Assembly (NCBI GenBank): GCA_024663395.1
Contig: JANFAH010000008.1
Coordinates: forward strand, 806,001 to 870,000
Reading direction: 5' to 3'
Source: Pisolithus tinctorius
Taxonomy: Eukaryota > Basidiomycota > Agaricomycetes > Boletales > Pisolithaceae
DNA length: 64,000 nucleotides
Part shown: in pieces, positions 21,629-32,100 of the stretch
How positions within the stretch are numbered: position 1 is the stretch's first letter
Layout: the number at the start of each line of letters is the position of its first letter
Program-made: the position numbers and the translations under genes
The notes under the pieces: generated by a model
The model's database searches: none
Seen by the model: only the letters and a program-made list of their open reading frames with translations
What the model was told of the DNA's origin: nothing

Positions 21629-22684
21629 ATGGAAGGCATCCAGGACCAGATAACCAACCTCCAAAATGCCCTAGACACCCTGCACGATGAAAACTACAGG
21701 CTAAATGACAGCCTAAGAAATGCTCAGGACACAATCGCAACCATTGAGGGTCAGCGCAACCAGTGGAATGCCCTCCCTGCAGATGTAATTCAGAGGAGGA
21801 TAGAAGTGATGGCCAACCCAGGTCAGTACACTGGTGATCAGGCCAAGTTTTCCGAATGGTGGGTGAAGATGAAGGTATGGGTCGCTCAAAACAGGACTGC
21901 CCTACCGACTGCCCAAGACAAGTGTACTGCGGTATGGTCCCACATGACAGGTCCTGTAGCTGGAAGGTTCGCTCAGGCAAAGTTTTTGCTCACCATCATA
22001 ACTGGGGTGTGGCCTGATATGGCCAAGATGATAGAAGACATCGATAGGTTCTTCGCCCCTCAGACAGATGTCGAGTGGGCCAAAGCTCAGATGCACACTA
22101 TGCGCCAAGGGAACTCTTGCTATGAGGAGTTCTATGCAAAGTTTGAGTCCTTGAAGGTTCAGGGACAGGTCACTGATGAAACTGCCAGCTTCTTGCTAGA
22201 AAATGCTGTCCACCCTGCCATCATAAAGGAAGCCCTAAGGAGGGGATACATGCAAGGCAATTACCTCCAGATGACTGTCACCTTCCGAGAGGCTGCCCTT
22301 GCCAGGGATCATTTCAAACTCCTCTATAATCACTATCCCAATGAACCTGCTCCCCACTCACATAATCACTCCCCATACTCTCCCTGCTTTACCCCTACTG
22401 GAACTCAACCTGGTCATGGTGCCCCCATGGAAATTGGTGCTGCTCGCTTCCCTCCTCGTCCTGTCCCCAGCCATATCAAATGCTTCGACTGCCAAGGGAA
22501 TCACTACAAGTGTGATTGCCCTCGTGCTAAAGGAAAGGGTCCTGCTAGACCCAACATATGGGAAGTGACACAGGAGGCACAGGAGCTTGCTCTCCATCAA
22601 ATGTTGTTTGAGGAAATGCAGGCCTTCTTTTACAACAAGCAGATTAATGAAATGAAAGCCCAGGGAAAAGAGTTCAGCCAGTAG
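21629..22684 (+). CDS. Gypsy-1a Gag
   Basis: A 351-residue Gag starting MEGIQDQITNL, with an N-terminal coiled-coil. The capsid-like retrotransposon gag domain contains FSEWWVKMKVWV and MRQGNSCYEEFYAKFESLKVQG. A zinc knuckle CFDCQGNHYKCDC lies near residue 290. It would form the virus-like particle in the cytoplasm and bind the RNA. The frame is intact and ends with TAG directly after a slippery heptamer. Compared with Gypsy-1b several Arg residues are Cys, Trp or Gln. Confidence 0.9.
   Translation: MEGIQDQITNLQNALDTLHDENYRLNDSLRNAQDTIATIEGQRNQWNALPADVIQRRIEVMANPGQYTGDQAKFSEWWVKMKVWVAQNRTALPTAQDKCTAVWSHMTGPVAGRFAQAKFLLTIITGVWPDMAKMIEDIDRFFAPQTDVEWAKAQMHTMRQGNSCYEEFYAKFESLKVQGQVTDETASFLLENAVHPAIIKEALRRGYMQGNYLQMTVTFREAALARDHFKLLYNHYPNEPAPHSHNHSPYSPCFTPTGTQPGHGAPMEIGAARFPPRPVPSHIKCFDCQGNHYKCDCPRAKGKGPARPNIWEVTQEAQELALHQMLFEEMQAFFYNKQINEMKAQGKEFSQ
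22663..22669 (+). promoter_or_regulatory. Putative -1 frameshift slippery site (GGGAAAA)
   Basis: In the gag frame it reads CAG GGA AAA GAG, so G_GGA_AAA is in the X_XXY_YYZ register. It lies 12 bases before the gag TAG. The -1 frame is open from here into the protease without a stop. The same heptamer stands at the same place in Gypsy-1b (32355-32361, minus). Confidence 0.65.
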
Positions 22685-25600
22685 AGGATCAGGTCTCCAC
22701 TGGCTACATTTACAACAAGTTTTCTGTCTTAGGCATTGACAATTTCTCTACCGAGCAGGATATATTTAACTCAGAGACTACTGTGCCATCTGAAGAGGCA
22801 ACCCCAGTGGGTGCGGCCGCAGATGTAAAACTATCAGTGCTTAATTCCTCTTGCAATAAAAATAAAAACACACCTATCCAGAAAATGGAAGAAACCCCAA
22901 AAATTAGAACAGCAGATCCAAAAGCCGAGTTGGAGTTGGAAGTAGTGTTGGAAGGACAAGAAAAGAAGTGGAATGTGAAAGCACTGGTGGACTCAGGGGC
23001 CAACATCACCTTCTTGGATAAGAAATGGGCCGACGAAAATGACATTCCCCTAATCAAGCTCACTCGACCTGTCACCATCCTCAATGTCGATGGCACCCCT
23101 AACATAGCCAGCAACATTATGCATGTCACCTCCCTCGTCATGAACTATCAAGGACACCAGGAGTCTGTCTGGGCTCAGGTCACTACACTCAGAATGCACC
23201 CCCTCATACTCAGGTATACTTGGCTGTGGAAGCACAATCCAGAGGTATGCTGGGAAACCGAACAAGTAAAGTTGTCCTGGTGTCCCTGTGAGTGTCACGA
23301 CCTGGCCCCAAGGACAAGAGCAGAAAGACTGGCTGAGGAACAGGAGGCACAGGACATGGAGTACTTGTATCCAAAGCTCCGCTCCACCAGGATTTGGGCC
23401 AGCACCACTGAGGAACTCGTTCCAAAGGAGTATCACTGGTACCTCAAGGTCTTCTCCAAGGAAGAGTTGGAAAGAATGCCACTTTGTAAGCTGTGGGACC
23501 ATGCTATTGATCTCAAGGAAACCTTCACCCCCAAACGTGGTCAGCTCATTCCGCTCTCCATGGAGGAACAGAAAGAGGTGTCGGACTTCCTCAAGGATCA
23601 GCTACGAAAAGGATACATCCACCCCTCAAAGTCCCCTCAGACATCCCCTGTCTTCTTCATACCCAAGAAAGACAGAAAGAAATGCATGGTTCAGGACTAC
23701 CAGTACCTTAATGAGCGCACTGTCAAAAATGCATATCCCCTTCCCCTGATCTCCCAACTTGTCAACAAACTCAAGGGTTGCAAGCTCTTCACCAAGATGG
23801 ATCTTCGGTGGGGATACAACAACATCTGTGTCAAGGAAGGAGATGAGTGGAAAGCTGCCTTTGTTACTCATAAAGGCACCTATGAACCCCTTGTCATGTA
23901 CTTCAGACTCTGTAATTCCCTGTCTACTTTCCAAAACATGATGAATGACATCTTTGGGGATATGGAAGATGTCCTCGTGGTCTACATCAATGACTTGATG
24001 ATCTTCACGAAGACAGACAATGAGGCCAAGCATGACAGAATCATCCTAGAGGTATTGAGAAGACTGGAGGAGAATGACTTGTTTGTGAAGCTGGAGAAAT
24101 GCTTCTTCAAACAGAAACAGGTGGAGTTTCTAGGGATGGTGGTGGGGATCGATGGGGTCAAGATGGATGAAGGCAAGGTAAAAGCTATAACTGAGTGGCC
24201 AGTTCCAATGAAGGTTTGCTCAGTACAAGCATTCCTATGGTTGGCAAACTTCTATTGCCACTTCATCAAGGACTTTGTGCAGATCGCCTGTCCCCTCAAT
24301 GATCTCACATGAAAGGACCAACTCTGGACTTGGGGACCTTGAGAACAACAGGCCTTCGATGCCCTGAAGGTCGCTTTCACCACTGCCCCCATCCTGGCCT
24401 TTCTGGATCAAGACAGAGAATTTCGTTTAGAGATGGATGCCTCAGATTTTGCTACTGGAGCTGTCCTCTCCGTGAAGTGCGATGATGACCTCTGGTGACC
24501 TGTCACCTTCTACTCCCACTCCATGTCCCCTCCCAAACAAAACTACCAGGTCTTCGATAAGGAGATGCTGGCCATAATTCGTGCCCTGGAAACATGGCGA
24601 CACTACCTCGAGGCTACCCCCTATCAGTTTGAGGTCTGGACAGATCACTCCAACCTCCAGTACTTCATGAAGGCACAGAATCTAGATTGTCGCCAGGCAC
24701 GATGGGCCCAGTACCTCTCCCGGTTCAACTACAAACTGGTGTATAAACCTGGCTCCTCGATGGCTAAGGCAGATGCCCTCTCGAGATGGGAAGATCATGA
24801 ACTGGAAAAAGGATCAGATAACCAGGGGGTCACACTCCTTGATCCTTCCAGGGTTATAGCCACCACCTTGCTGGTAGAAGAGGATACAGACCTCGTCACT
24901 GCCTTGAAATCCGCTTCTTCGGTGACACCACAACCAGAAGGGTTGGTCTTATGGGAGGGTCTCTATGTCTGCGAGGGAAGGGTCTATGTTCCCCCTGCAG
25001 TTCAGGTCCACGCTCTTGAAAAGCACCATGATACCCTGTTCACTGGCCACCCAGGATGGAAGAAAACCCTGGAACTCATATCTCGCAACTATGTCTGGCC
25101 TGGGATGACCTCCTCCGTTAAGGATTACATCTCAGTGTGCCACTGCTGCCAGATGGCCAAGAGTTCTAGGCTGCCTCCTGCAGGAAAACTCCTCCCAAAC
25201 CCTGTCCCAGGTCGCCCCTGGACTGACATCTCGGTCGACTTCATGGAGCTGCCTGAGGCACAGGGCTTCAATAACATCATGGTGGTGGTAGACAGGTTCT
25301 CAAAAGAGGTGGTCTTTGCCCCTACCACCAAGGGGATTTCCTCACTGCAGACAGCAGAGCTCTTCCGTGATCACATGTGGACTCAGCATGGGTTACCCTC
25401 CTCCACCATCTCCAACTGGGGCCCCCAGTTTGCCAGCTCGTTCACCACTGAACTCTGCAAAATGCTTGGAGTTAAACCCAAGCTTTCCACTGCCTTCCAC
25501 CCTCAGACAGATGGCCAGACAGAGCGTCTTAATCAAGACCTACAGCAGTACCTCCGTCTCTTTGTCAATGATTGCCAGGGTTCCTGGCCTTCTTGGCTTA

Positions 25601-26376
25601 AGATTGCCCAGTTCTCCTACAACGACAAGAGGCAGGAGTCCACTGGCAAAAGCCTGTTTTCAGTTACCCGCTCTTATACCCCCAGGATGGGTGTTGAACC
25701 CTTCCTCTCCAAGGCTGAGGCTGCCATGGACCATGCTGCTGATCTCACTAAGGTCTTGGAGGACATGAGGAAGGCCTTAGACAAGACTGCAGAAAGAATG
25801 AGGCTCTCTGCAGATGCGTCCTGTTCAGATGCCCCCTCCTACTCCATTGGTGACATGGTCTGGCTGGAAACTTCTCGGATCTCTCTCTCTGGATGCCCCT
25901 CCAGGAAACTCACTGAACGATGGATTGGCCCTTACAAGGTTGTTTCACTCAAACCCAATACAGTAGAGTTGAAACTCCCCAAAACTCTCAAAATCCATCC
26001 AGTTGTTAACGTTTCCCGGGTCAAACCTTACAAGGGACCACTAGAGGACCAAACCATCACTCATCCCAGACCAGTGGTGGGACATGAAGGCGATGAAGAG
26101 TTTGAGGTGGACTATATCACTGATTCTCATCTGAAAAAGAACAGACTTGAGTATCTCGTCCATTGGAAGGGATATCATGATGAGGATCATACCTGGGAAC
26201 CTGAGTCTGCCCTAAAAACTGCCCCTGGTGCTGTCAGGGACTTCCACCATCAAAATCCTTCTGCCCCTCAGAAGCTCCATGGCATGGACTCCTCCCTTTT
26301 CTCCTCCCTCTTCCAACCCCTGCAGAACTTCACCAACACTGTCCCTACCTTCAATCGCCTGGAAGTCGATTTCTAA
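22668..26376 (+). pseudogene. Gypsy-1a Pol (protease-RT-RNaseH-integrase-chromodomain)
   Basis: It is read in the -1 frame from the slippery site. Domains in order: protease with LVDSGANITFLD; RT with SPVFFIPKKDRKKCMVQDY and the box VVYINDLM, where the first catalytic Asp of YIDD is Asn (23989-23991); RNase H ([15 protein letters not shown]); and integrase with HHDTLFTGHPG...CHCCQMAK and ISVDFMEL. In the integrase, ISNWGPQF has the second catalytic Asp as Asn (25414-25416), and TDGQTERLN is intact. A chromodomain follows (FEVDYITDSHLKKNRLEYLVHWKGYHDEDHTWEPESAL). TGA codons at 24310, 24340 and 24496 break the RNase H region. Relative to Gypsy-1b most changes are CG to TG or CA. Confidence 0.9.
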
Positions 26377-26387
26377 GGAGGGGATAG

Positions 26388-26761
26388 TGTTATGATACAT
26401 ACTCTTTTCTTTTCTTCTCTTATCTTTTGGCCTTATCTTATCTCCCAAACTTGGCCTGGACCCCAGCCTAGGCCTTGCCTCACCTTTGCCACATGTTTCC
26501 CTTCTAGTACATTCCACTCCACTGTGATGTCATCATGACATCACTATGATGTCACAGACCTCATGTATGCCTCACTGTTACCTCATGTATCTTAGTATAA
26601 GTACCGTCACTCAATCACCCAACTAGCTCTAAGCTAGTTCATTTGGGTCTACGAGTCCTAAATCTGCCTGCTTCTAAGCCATTTCCCTTCTTCTTCTTCT
26701 CTTTTCCTTTTTGGTTCTTGGTGTGAGCCTACAACAAACCCTGTTGTTAGGTCTCATCACA
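26388..26761 (+). repeat. Gypsy-1a 3' LTR
   Basis: Same length as the 5' LTR (offset 5440). It is preceded by a purine tract, AAGGAGGGGATAG (26375-26387), likely the polypurine tract. Differences from the 5' LTR are mostly at former CpG sites. Confidence 0.95.
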
Positions 26762-27201
26762 GTCAATGTATGCAAAGACTGTTAGCCAATCATTAAGAGT
26801 GAGATTTTCACATCTTTTTGGCTTTTCCAAGATGGCTGATGTGGCAGGAGTACTTTTGGTTGGCTGTGCCCTTGGTTGCCAATTGTAGGGAGCTGGCTTT
26901 GGCTGTGGTCTATGCTCCCCAAGCTCAGCTGGCATGGTGGTCTGTAGTGAACACAGTTTTTTTTTTTCACTTCTGTACCCTATTTGTGCTAGTGGCTAGT
27001 GCTGAGCTCTGATCTGCCATGTGGCAAGTCACCCTAACAAATTCCATATGCTTGTCACTGCTAACAGGGTATCTCATACTGTATGAAAGTAGTTTGTGGG
27101 CTATACATTATACATTATACAAAAATACTGCATTTTCCCTGCATACCACAGTGAGAATTGCCTAAAGTCCATATGTTATGAGAATTATACATTATGACCA
27201 G

Positions 27202-27224
27202 ATACATTATGAGAAAGTGTACTG
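27202..27224. repeat. Right TIR of the Tigger-like element
   Basis: Reverse complement of 18435-18457, followed by TA. A subterminal repeat (CATAATGTATAATTCTCATA) lies just inside it. Confidence 0.9.
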
Positions 27225-27226
27225 TA

Positions 27227-27548
27227 TATGTGCGAGAACGATGGGTACCCAGATGCCAGATGACGAAGGTCGAAGATGAAGAGTAAACGTCCACCCTCCC
27301 CATTCCCTTTGCCGTGCTTCTAGCATCCGATCAACACGTCGCTGGCAACGCTCTGTTGTTTACTACATTGTCCACTGAGAGTCCATCACACAACCAACCA
27401 GTTCGCTCGCTCCACCTACTGTGTGCTGTCCAAGACCGAAATACGCTCTCCACTCACCTCTCCTTCGTGTTACTGCGATATATTGCATGCAACCCAGCCG
27501 CCATTAGACAAAAGTCTTCATTCCACCTGCAGGCATGCACGCGACTTG
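27227..27548. repeat. Start of duplication unit 2 (kinase B 5' flank)
   Basis: Matches 7-316 in unit 1, including the GTGCGAGAACGA start, the TATA-like region and the AGACAAAAGTCTTC stretch. It ends with ACTTG (27544-27548), the Gypsy-2 target duplication. Homology continues at 43708. Confidence 0.9.
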
Positions 27549-27838
27549 TGTGACTCCGAGGCGAAGTAGTGACACTTGTGACGTAGACACAAGAGACTTT
27601 CCTTAAAATGCACTACAAGATTATCCAGACGTTGTGGTTTGTATTGATGTAGGGAAGGAAGTCCCTCTATCTCTACGTAGTACGAGTCTCTTTATACTGT
27701 AGCAAACAGGTACAAAACGTCAACACAGATGAACGGGACAAGTAAATCAAAAGAGATAAATGAGAAACAAATTGGATCTGTCAATTGAATGAACATCTCT
27801 TGGGAACATACTGTCAAGCGTTGGTCCGAAACCCTACA
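27549..27838 (-). repeat. Gypsy-2 3' LTR
   Basis: TG...CA, 290 bp. It differs from the other LTR at about a dozen positions, nearly all CG versus TG or CA. Confidence 0.95.
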
Positions 27839-27850
27839 TTCCCCCCTCCA
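27839..27850 (-). promoter_or_regulatory. Gypsy-2 polypurine tract
   Basis: On the minus strand TGGAGGGGGGAA lies directly before the 3' LTR, where plus-strand priming is expected. Confidence 0.7.
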
Positions 27851-28251
27851 GGGTACAAAGTACCCTCTCCAGTTGTTCTTGTGGTAGCGCCCTCCTTAAG
27901 CAGACTTTCCTGGTGGTTTTCCCACAGTGAACCCCTGTGCGCCCTCATGGCTGGCCACATGTTCTGGGCTAACCTCATCATCATCCTCCCCTAAAGCATC
28001 CACATCCTCCTCGTAACCCTCATCCCCAGTCATGGCATGGTCGACGACAAAAGTACTGGGGCCAGTGACTGGCTGTTCAGGTGAGTAGGAGTTGCGGACA
28101 TGAGGATTGATGTTAGCGTTTGACTTGTGTGATCTCTGGTTAGGCCTTGAGGATTGGGATATGCGAGGAAGATGAGTGTCACGAGGGAGGGGATTACCAT
28201 AAGGCTCCGCTTCTCGCCTTTGACTGTCTCGTCGCTCTCGGCGGTCGATAT

Positions 28252-28644
28252 TGTGACAAGACCTAAACAACAGGGTTTGTTGTAGGCTCGCACCAAGAAC
28301 CAACAGAAAGAGAAGAGAGAAAGAAAAGGGAGATGGCTTAGAAGCAGGCGACTTTAGGACTTGAAGACCCAAATGAACTAGCTTGGAGCTAGTTGGGCGA
28401 TTGAGCGATGGTACTTATACTATGGTACATGAGGTGACAACGAGGTATGCATGAGGTCCGTGACATCATAGTGATGTCATAATGATATCATAGTGGAGCG
28501 GATCATACTAGAAGGGAAAGGCAAGGCAGAGGTGAGGCGAGGTCTAGGCCGGAGCCTGGACCGAGACCAAGAGATAAGATAAGATGAAAAGATTAGATAA
28601 GACGAAGAGAAAAGAGAGGAAGGAAAAGAGTACGTATCGTAACA
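28252..28644 (-). repeat. Gypsy-1b 3' LTR
   Basis: 393 bp, TG...CA when read on the minus strand (TGTTACGATACGTACTC...). It holds one copy of the 22-bp unit that is tripled in the other LTR. Confidence 0.95.
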
Positions 28645-28649
28645 CTATC

Positions 28650-29151
28650 CCCTCCTTAGAAATCGACTTCCAGGCGATTGAAGACAGGGACAGTGTCAGT
28701 GAAGTTCTCCAGGGGTTTGAAGAGGGAAGAGAAGAGGGAGGAGTCCATGCCAGAGTTTTCGAGGAGCGGAAGGATTGCAACGATGGAAGTCTCTGACAGC
28801 ACCAGGAGCAGACTTTAAAGCGGACTTGGGTTCCCAGGTGCGATCCTCGTCATGATACCCCTTCCAATGGACGAGGTACTCAAGCTTGTTCTTTTTCAAG
28901 CGAGAATCGGCAACATAATCCACCTCAAACTCCTCATCGCCCTCGTGTCCTACCACTGGTCCTGGGCGAGTAACAGTTTGTCCCTCCAACGGTCATCTGT
29001 ACGGTTTAACCCAGGAGACATTAACAACCAGATGGATTTTGAGGGTTTTGGGGAGCTTTAACTCAACCGCATTGGGTTTGAGTGAAATGACCTTGTAGGG
29101 GCCGATCCATCATTTGGTGAGTTTCCGGGAGGGACGTCCTGAGAGGGAGAT
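28650..29151 (-). pseudogene. Gypsy-1b Pol C-terminus with chromodomain, broken
   Basis: This continues the pol frame with TGA at 29152, 29110 and 28993, each at a residue that is sense in Gypsy-1a. It contains the chromodomain FEVDYVADSRLKKNKLEYLVHWKGYHDEDRTWEPKSAL, which in chromoviruses directs integration to heterochromatin. The last few residues are frameshifted relative to Gypsy-1a. Confidence 0.8.
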
Positions 29152-32100
29152 TCAGGAAATTTCCAGCCAGACCATGTCACCAACAGAGTAGGAGGGGGCA
29201 TCAGAGCGAGACGCGTCTGCAGACACCCTCATTTGCTCTGCAGCTTTATTCAAAGCCTTCCTTGTGTCGTCCAAAACCTTAGCGAGGTCAACGGCGTGGT
29301 CTGTAGCCACCTCTGCTTTGGAAAGGAAGGGTTCTACACCCATCCTGGGGGTGTAAGAGCGAGTAACTGAGAAGGGACTCCTGCCAGTAGACTCCTGTCG
29401 CTTATTATTGTAGGAGAACTGGGCAACCTTGAGCCAGGAAGGCCAAGAGTTTTGTCGGTCATTGACAAAGAGACGGAGGTACTGTTGTAGATCCTGGTTG
29501 AGATGTTCCGTTTGACCATCTGTCTGAGGGTGAAAGGCAGTGGAGAGTTTGGGTTTGACCCCGAGCATCTTGCAGAGCTCAGTAGTAAATGCACTGGCGA
29601 ACTGGGGACCCCGATCAGAGATGACGGAGGAAGGTAGTCCGTGTTGGGTCCACACATGATCCCAGAAGAGTTCTGCAGTTTGAAGCGAGGAAACCTCCTT
29701 GGTGGTGGGGGCAAAGACCACCTCCTTCAAAAACCTGTCTACCACCACCATGACATTGTCAAAGCCCTGTGCCTCTGGTAGTTCCATGAAGTCAACTGAG
29801 ATGTCTGTCCAGGGGCGCTCCAGGACGGGGTTCAGAAGAAGCTTTCCTGCGGGAGGAGTCCTAGAGCTTTTTGCCATCTGGCAACAGTGGCACGCTGAGA
29901 CGTAGTCCTTGACAGTGGCAGTCATTCCAGGCCAGACATAGTTGCGGGAGACGAGCTCCAAGGTCCTCTTCCATCCAGGATGTCCCACAAGTGGGATGTC
30001 ATGATGCTTCTCAAGACAATGGACCCTGACAGCGGGCGGGACATAAACCTTTCCTTGACAGACATACAGCCCTTCCTTAAGGACAGAACCCTCTGGTTGC
30101 AGAGTTACCGAGGAGGCGGACTTCAGAGCAAGAATGAGATCAGCATCCTCCCCTACCACCAAGGTAGTTGCCACTCTAGAGGGATCGAGTAACGTAACCC
30201 CCTGGTTGTCCAACTCCTGCGGCTCGTGATCCTCCCTCCTAGAAAGGGCATCAGCCTTAGCCATTGAAGACCCAGGCTTATACACCAGCTTGTAGTTGAA
30301 CTGGGAGAGGTACTGGGCCCATCGTGCCTGGCGGCGATCTAGATTCTGCGCTTTCATGAAATACTGGAGATTTGAGTGGTCTGTCCAGATCTTGAACTGG
30401 CAAGGGGTGGCTTCCAGATAGTGTCTCCATGTCTCCAAAGCGTGAATTATGGCCAGCATCTCTTTATCAAAGACCTGGTAGTTTCGTTCTGGGGGAGACA
30501 TGGAGTGAGAGTAAAAGGTGACAGGCCGCCAGAGGTCATCTTCGCATTTTACAGACAAGACAGCACCAGTGGCGAAGTCCGAGGCATCGGTTTCTAGATG
30601 GAACTCCCTGTCTTGATCTGGAAACGCAAGGACGGGGGCAGTGGTGAAGGCGAGTTTCAAGGCATCGAAGGCCTGCTGTTCTCGAGGGCCCCAAACCCAG
30701 AGTTGATCCTTCTTTGTAAGGTCATTGAGGGGGCAAGCAATCTGTGCAAAGTCCTTGATGAAATGGCGATAGAAGTTTGCTAGCCCCAAGAAGGCTCGTA
30801 CCGAGCGAACCTTCGTGGGAACCGGCCACTCGGTAATGGCTTTCACCTTGCTCTCATCCATGCTGACCCCATCAGTACCAACTACCATGCCCAAGAACTC
30901 CACCTGCTTTTGCTTGAAGAAGCACTTCTCCGGTTTGACAAAGAGGTCATTCTCCTCCAACCTCCTTAGCACTTCTAGGACTATCCTGTCATGCTCCTTT
31001 TCATCATTCATTTTCGTAAAGATCATTAGGTCGTCGATATAGACCACAAGGACGTCCTCCATGTCACCAAATATGTCATTCATCATGTTTTGGAAGGTAG
31101 ACGGCGAGTTGCAGAGACCGAAATACATGACCAGTGGCTCGTAAGCTCCTTTGTGGGTGATGAAGGCAGCCTTCCACTCGTCTCCTTCCTTAACATGAAC
31201 ATTGTTGTATCCCCATCGGAGGTCCATCTTGGTGAAGAGCTTACAGCCCTTGAGCTTATCGACGAGCTGAGAAATGAGGGGAAGAGGGTATGCGTTCTTA
31301 ATGGTGTGTTCATTAAGATACCGGTAGTCCTGCACCATGCATTTCTTTCCATCTTTCTTTGGGACAAAGAAGACTGGAGAGGTCTGTGGCGACTTCGAGG
31401 GATGGATGTACCCTTTATGTAGTTGATCCTCAAGGAAGTCCGACACCTCCTTTTGTTCCTCTACAGAGAGCAGGATGAGACGACCATGTTTGGGAGTGAA
31501 GGTTTCCTTAAGGTCGATGGCATGATCCCATGGTTTACGAAGCGGCATCCTTTCCGACTCTTCCTTTGAGAACACCTTTAGGTACTGGTGATACTCCTTC
31601 GGGACGAGCTCTTCAGTAGTGCCGGCTCGAACCCTAGTGGAATGAAGCTTCGGGTAGAGGTACTCCATGTCCTGCGCTTCTTGCTCTTCAGCCATTCTTT
31701 CTGCTCTTGTCCTTGGGGCAAGATCGTGGCACTTGTGAGGACAACGGGACAACTTCACCTGCTTGGTCTCCCAACACACCTCCGGGTTGTGCTTTCGTAG
31801 CCAGGTGTAGCCGAGTATAAGGGGATGTGTGCCAAGCGTGGTGACCTGAGCCCAGACAGACTCTCGATGTCCTTGATAGTTCATGACAAGGGAGGCGATG
31901 TGTGTGATATTACCTGCCACGTTAGGGGTTCCATCGACATTAAGGACAGTGACAGGTCGACCAAGCTTGATCAGGGGAACGCCATTTTCATCAGCCCACT
32001 TCTTGTCCAAGAAGGTATCGTTGGCTCCTGAGTCCACCAACGCTTTTACACTCCACTTCTTTTCTCGTCCTTCCAGTACCACCTCCAACTCCAACTCGGC

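Larger units (their letters stand above)
20948..26761 (+). mobile_element. Gypsy-1a chromodomain LTR retrotransposon
   Basis: Two 374-bp LTRs (20948-21321 and 26388-26761), TG...CA, are flanked by ATCAA and GTCAA (4 of 5 matching). They enclose gag and pol in the order protease, RT, RNase H, integrase, chromodomain, which marks a chromovirus. It belongs to the same family as Gypsy-1b in the opposite orientation. Three TGA codons in pol and changed catalytic residues make it non-autonomous. Confidence 0.95.
19051..26935 (-). pseudogene. CENP-B/Tigger-like DDE transposase, interrupted by Gypsy-1a
   Basis: The start is the ATG at 26935 (MPAELGEHRPQ...). The first coding part, to 26762, gives NLTLNDWLTVFAYID. 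Reading resumes at 20947 with EHPDLPQDQVVSYFS, so Gypsy-1a sits inside the N-terminal helix-turn-helix. A CENP-B type second DNA-binding half (EEKGEVVNGPMLQEKQ) follows. The catalytic residues should be D, D, D. The first is Asn (WNFNETS, 20463-20465), while the second (YVDNFSSH) and third (QPNDAGIICSFKAHYR) are present. Introns are inferred near 20400-20450 and 20085-20155 (GTAAGC...CTCAG). In-frame TGA codons occur at YFSS*, TLS*KL, LEA*VQ and WGII*DF, most in place of Arg. The C-terminal part (19678-19051) ends inside a palindromic repeat. The gene is dead. Confidence 0.85.
18435..27224 (-). mobile_element. Tigger/CENP-B-like DNA transposon, split by Gypsy-1a
   Basis: Terminal inverted repeats begin CAGTACACTTTCTCATAATG at 18435, with the reverse complement ending at 27224. 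Both are flanked by TA (18433-18434 and 27225-27226), the target duplication of the Tc1/mariner-pogo superfamily. Without Gypsy-1a (20948-26761) the element is about 3 kb. It carries a transposase gene on the minus strand and two tandem palindromic repeats near its 3' end. The flanks join to TCAAGTATGTGCGAG, the start of duplication unit 2, so the element inserted at the beginning of that unit. Confidence 0.9.

Noticed and set aside
21271..21690. 139-codon Pro-rich ORF in the Gypsy-1a LTR/leader as a gene
   Set aside because: It begins inside the LTR and overlaps gag. A similar frame in Gypsy-1b is expected from shared DNA, and no domain is visible.
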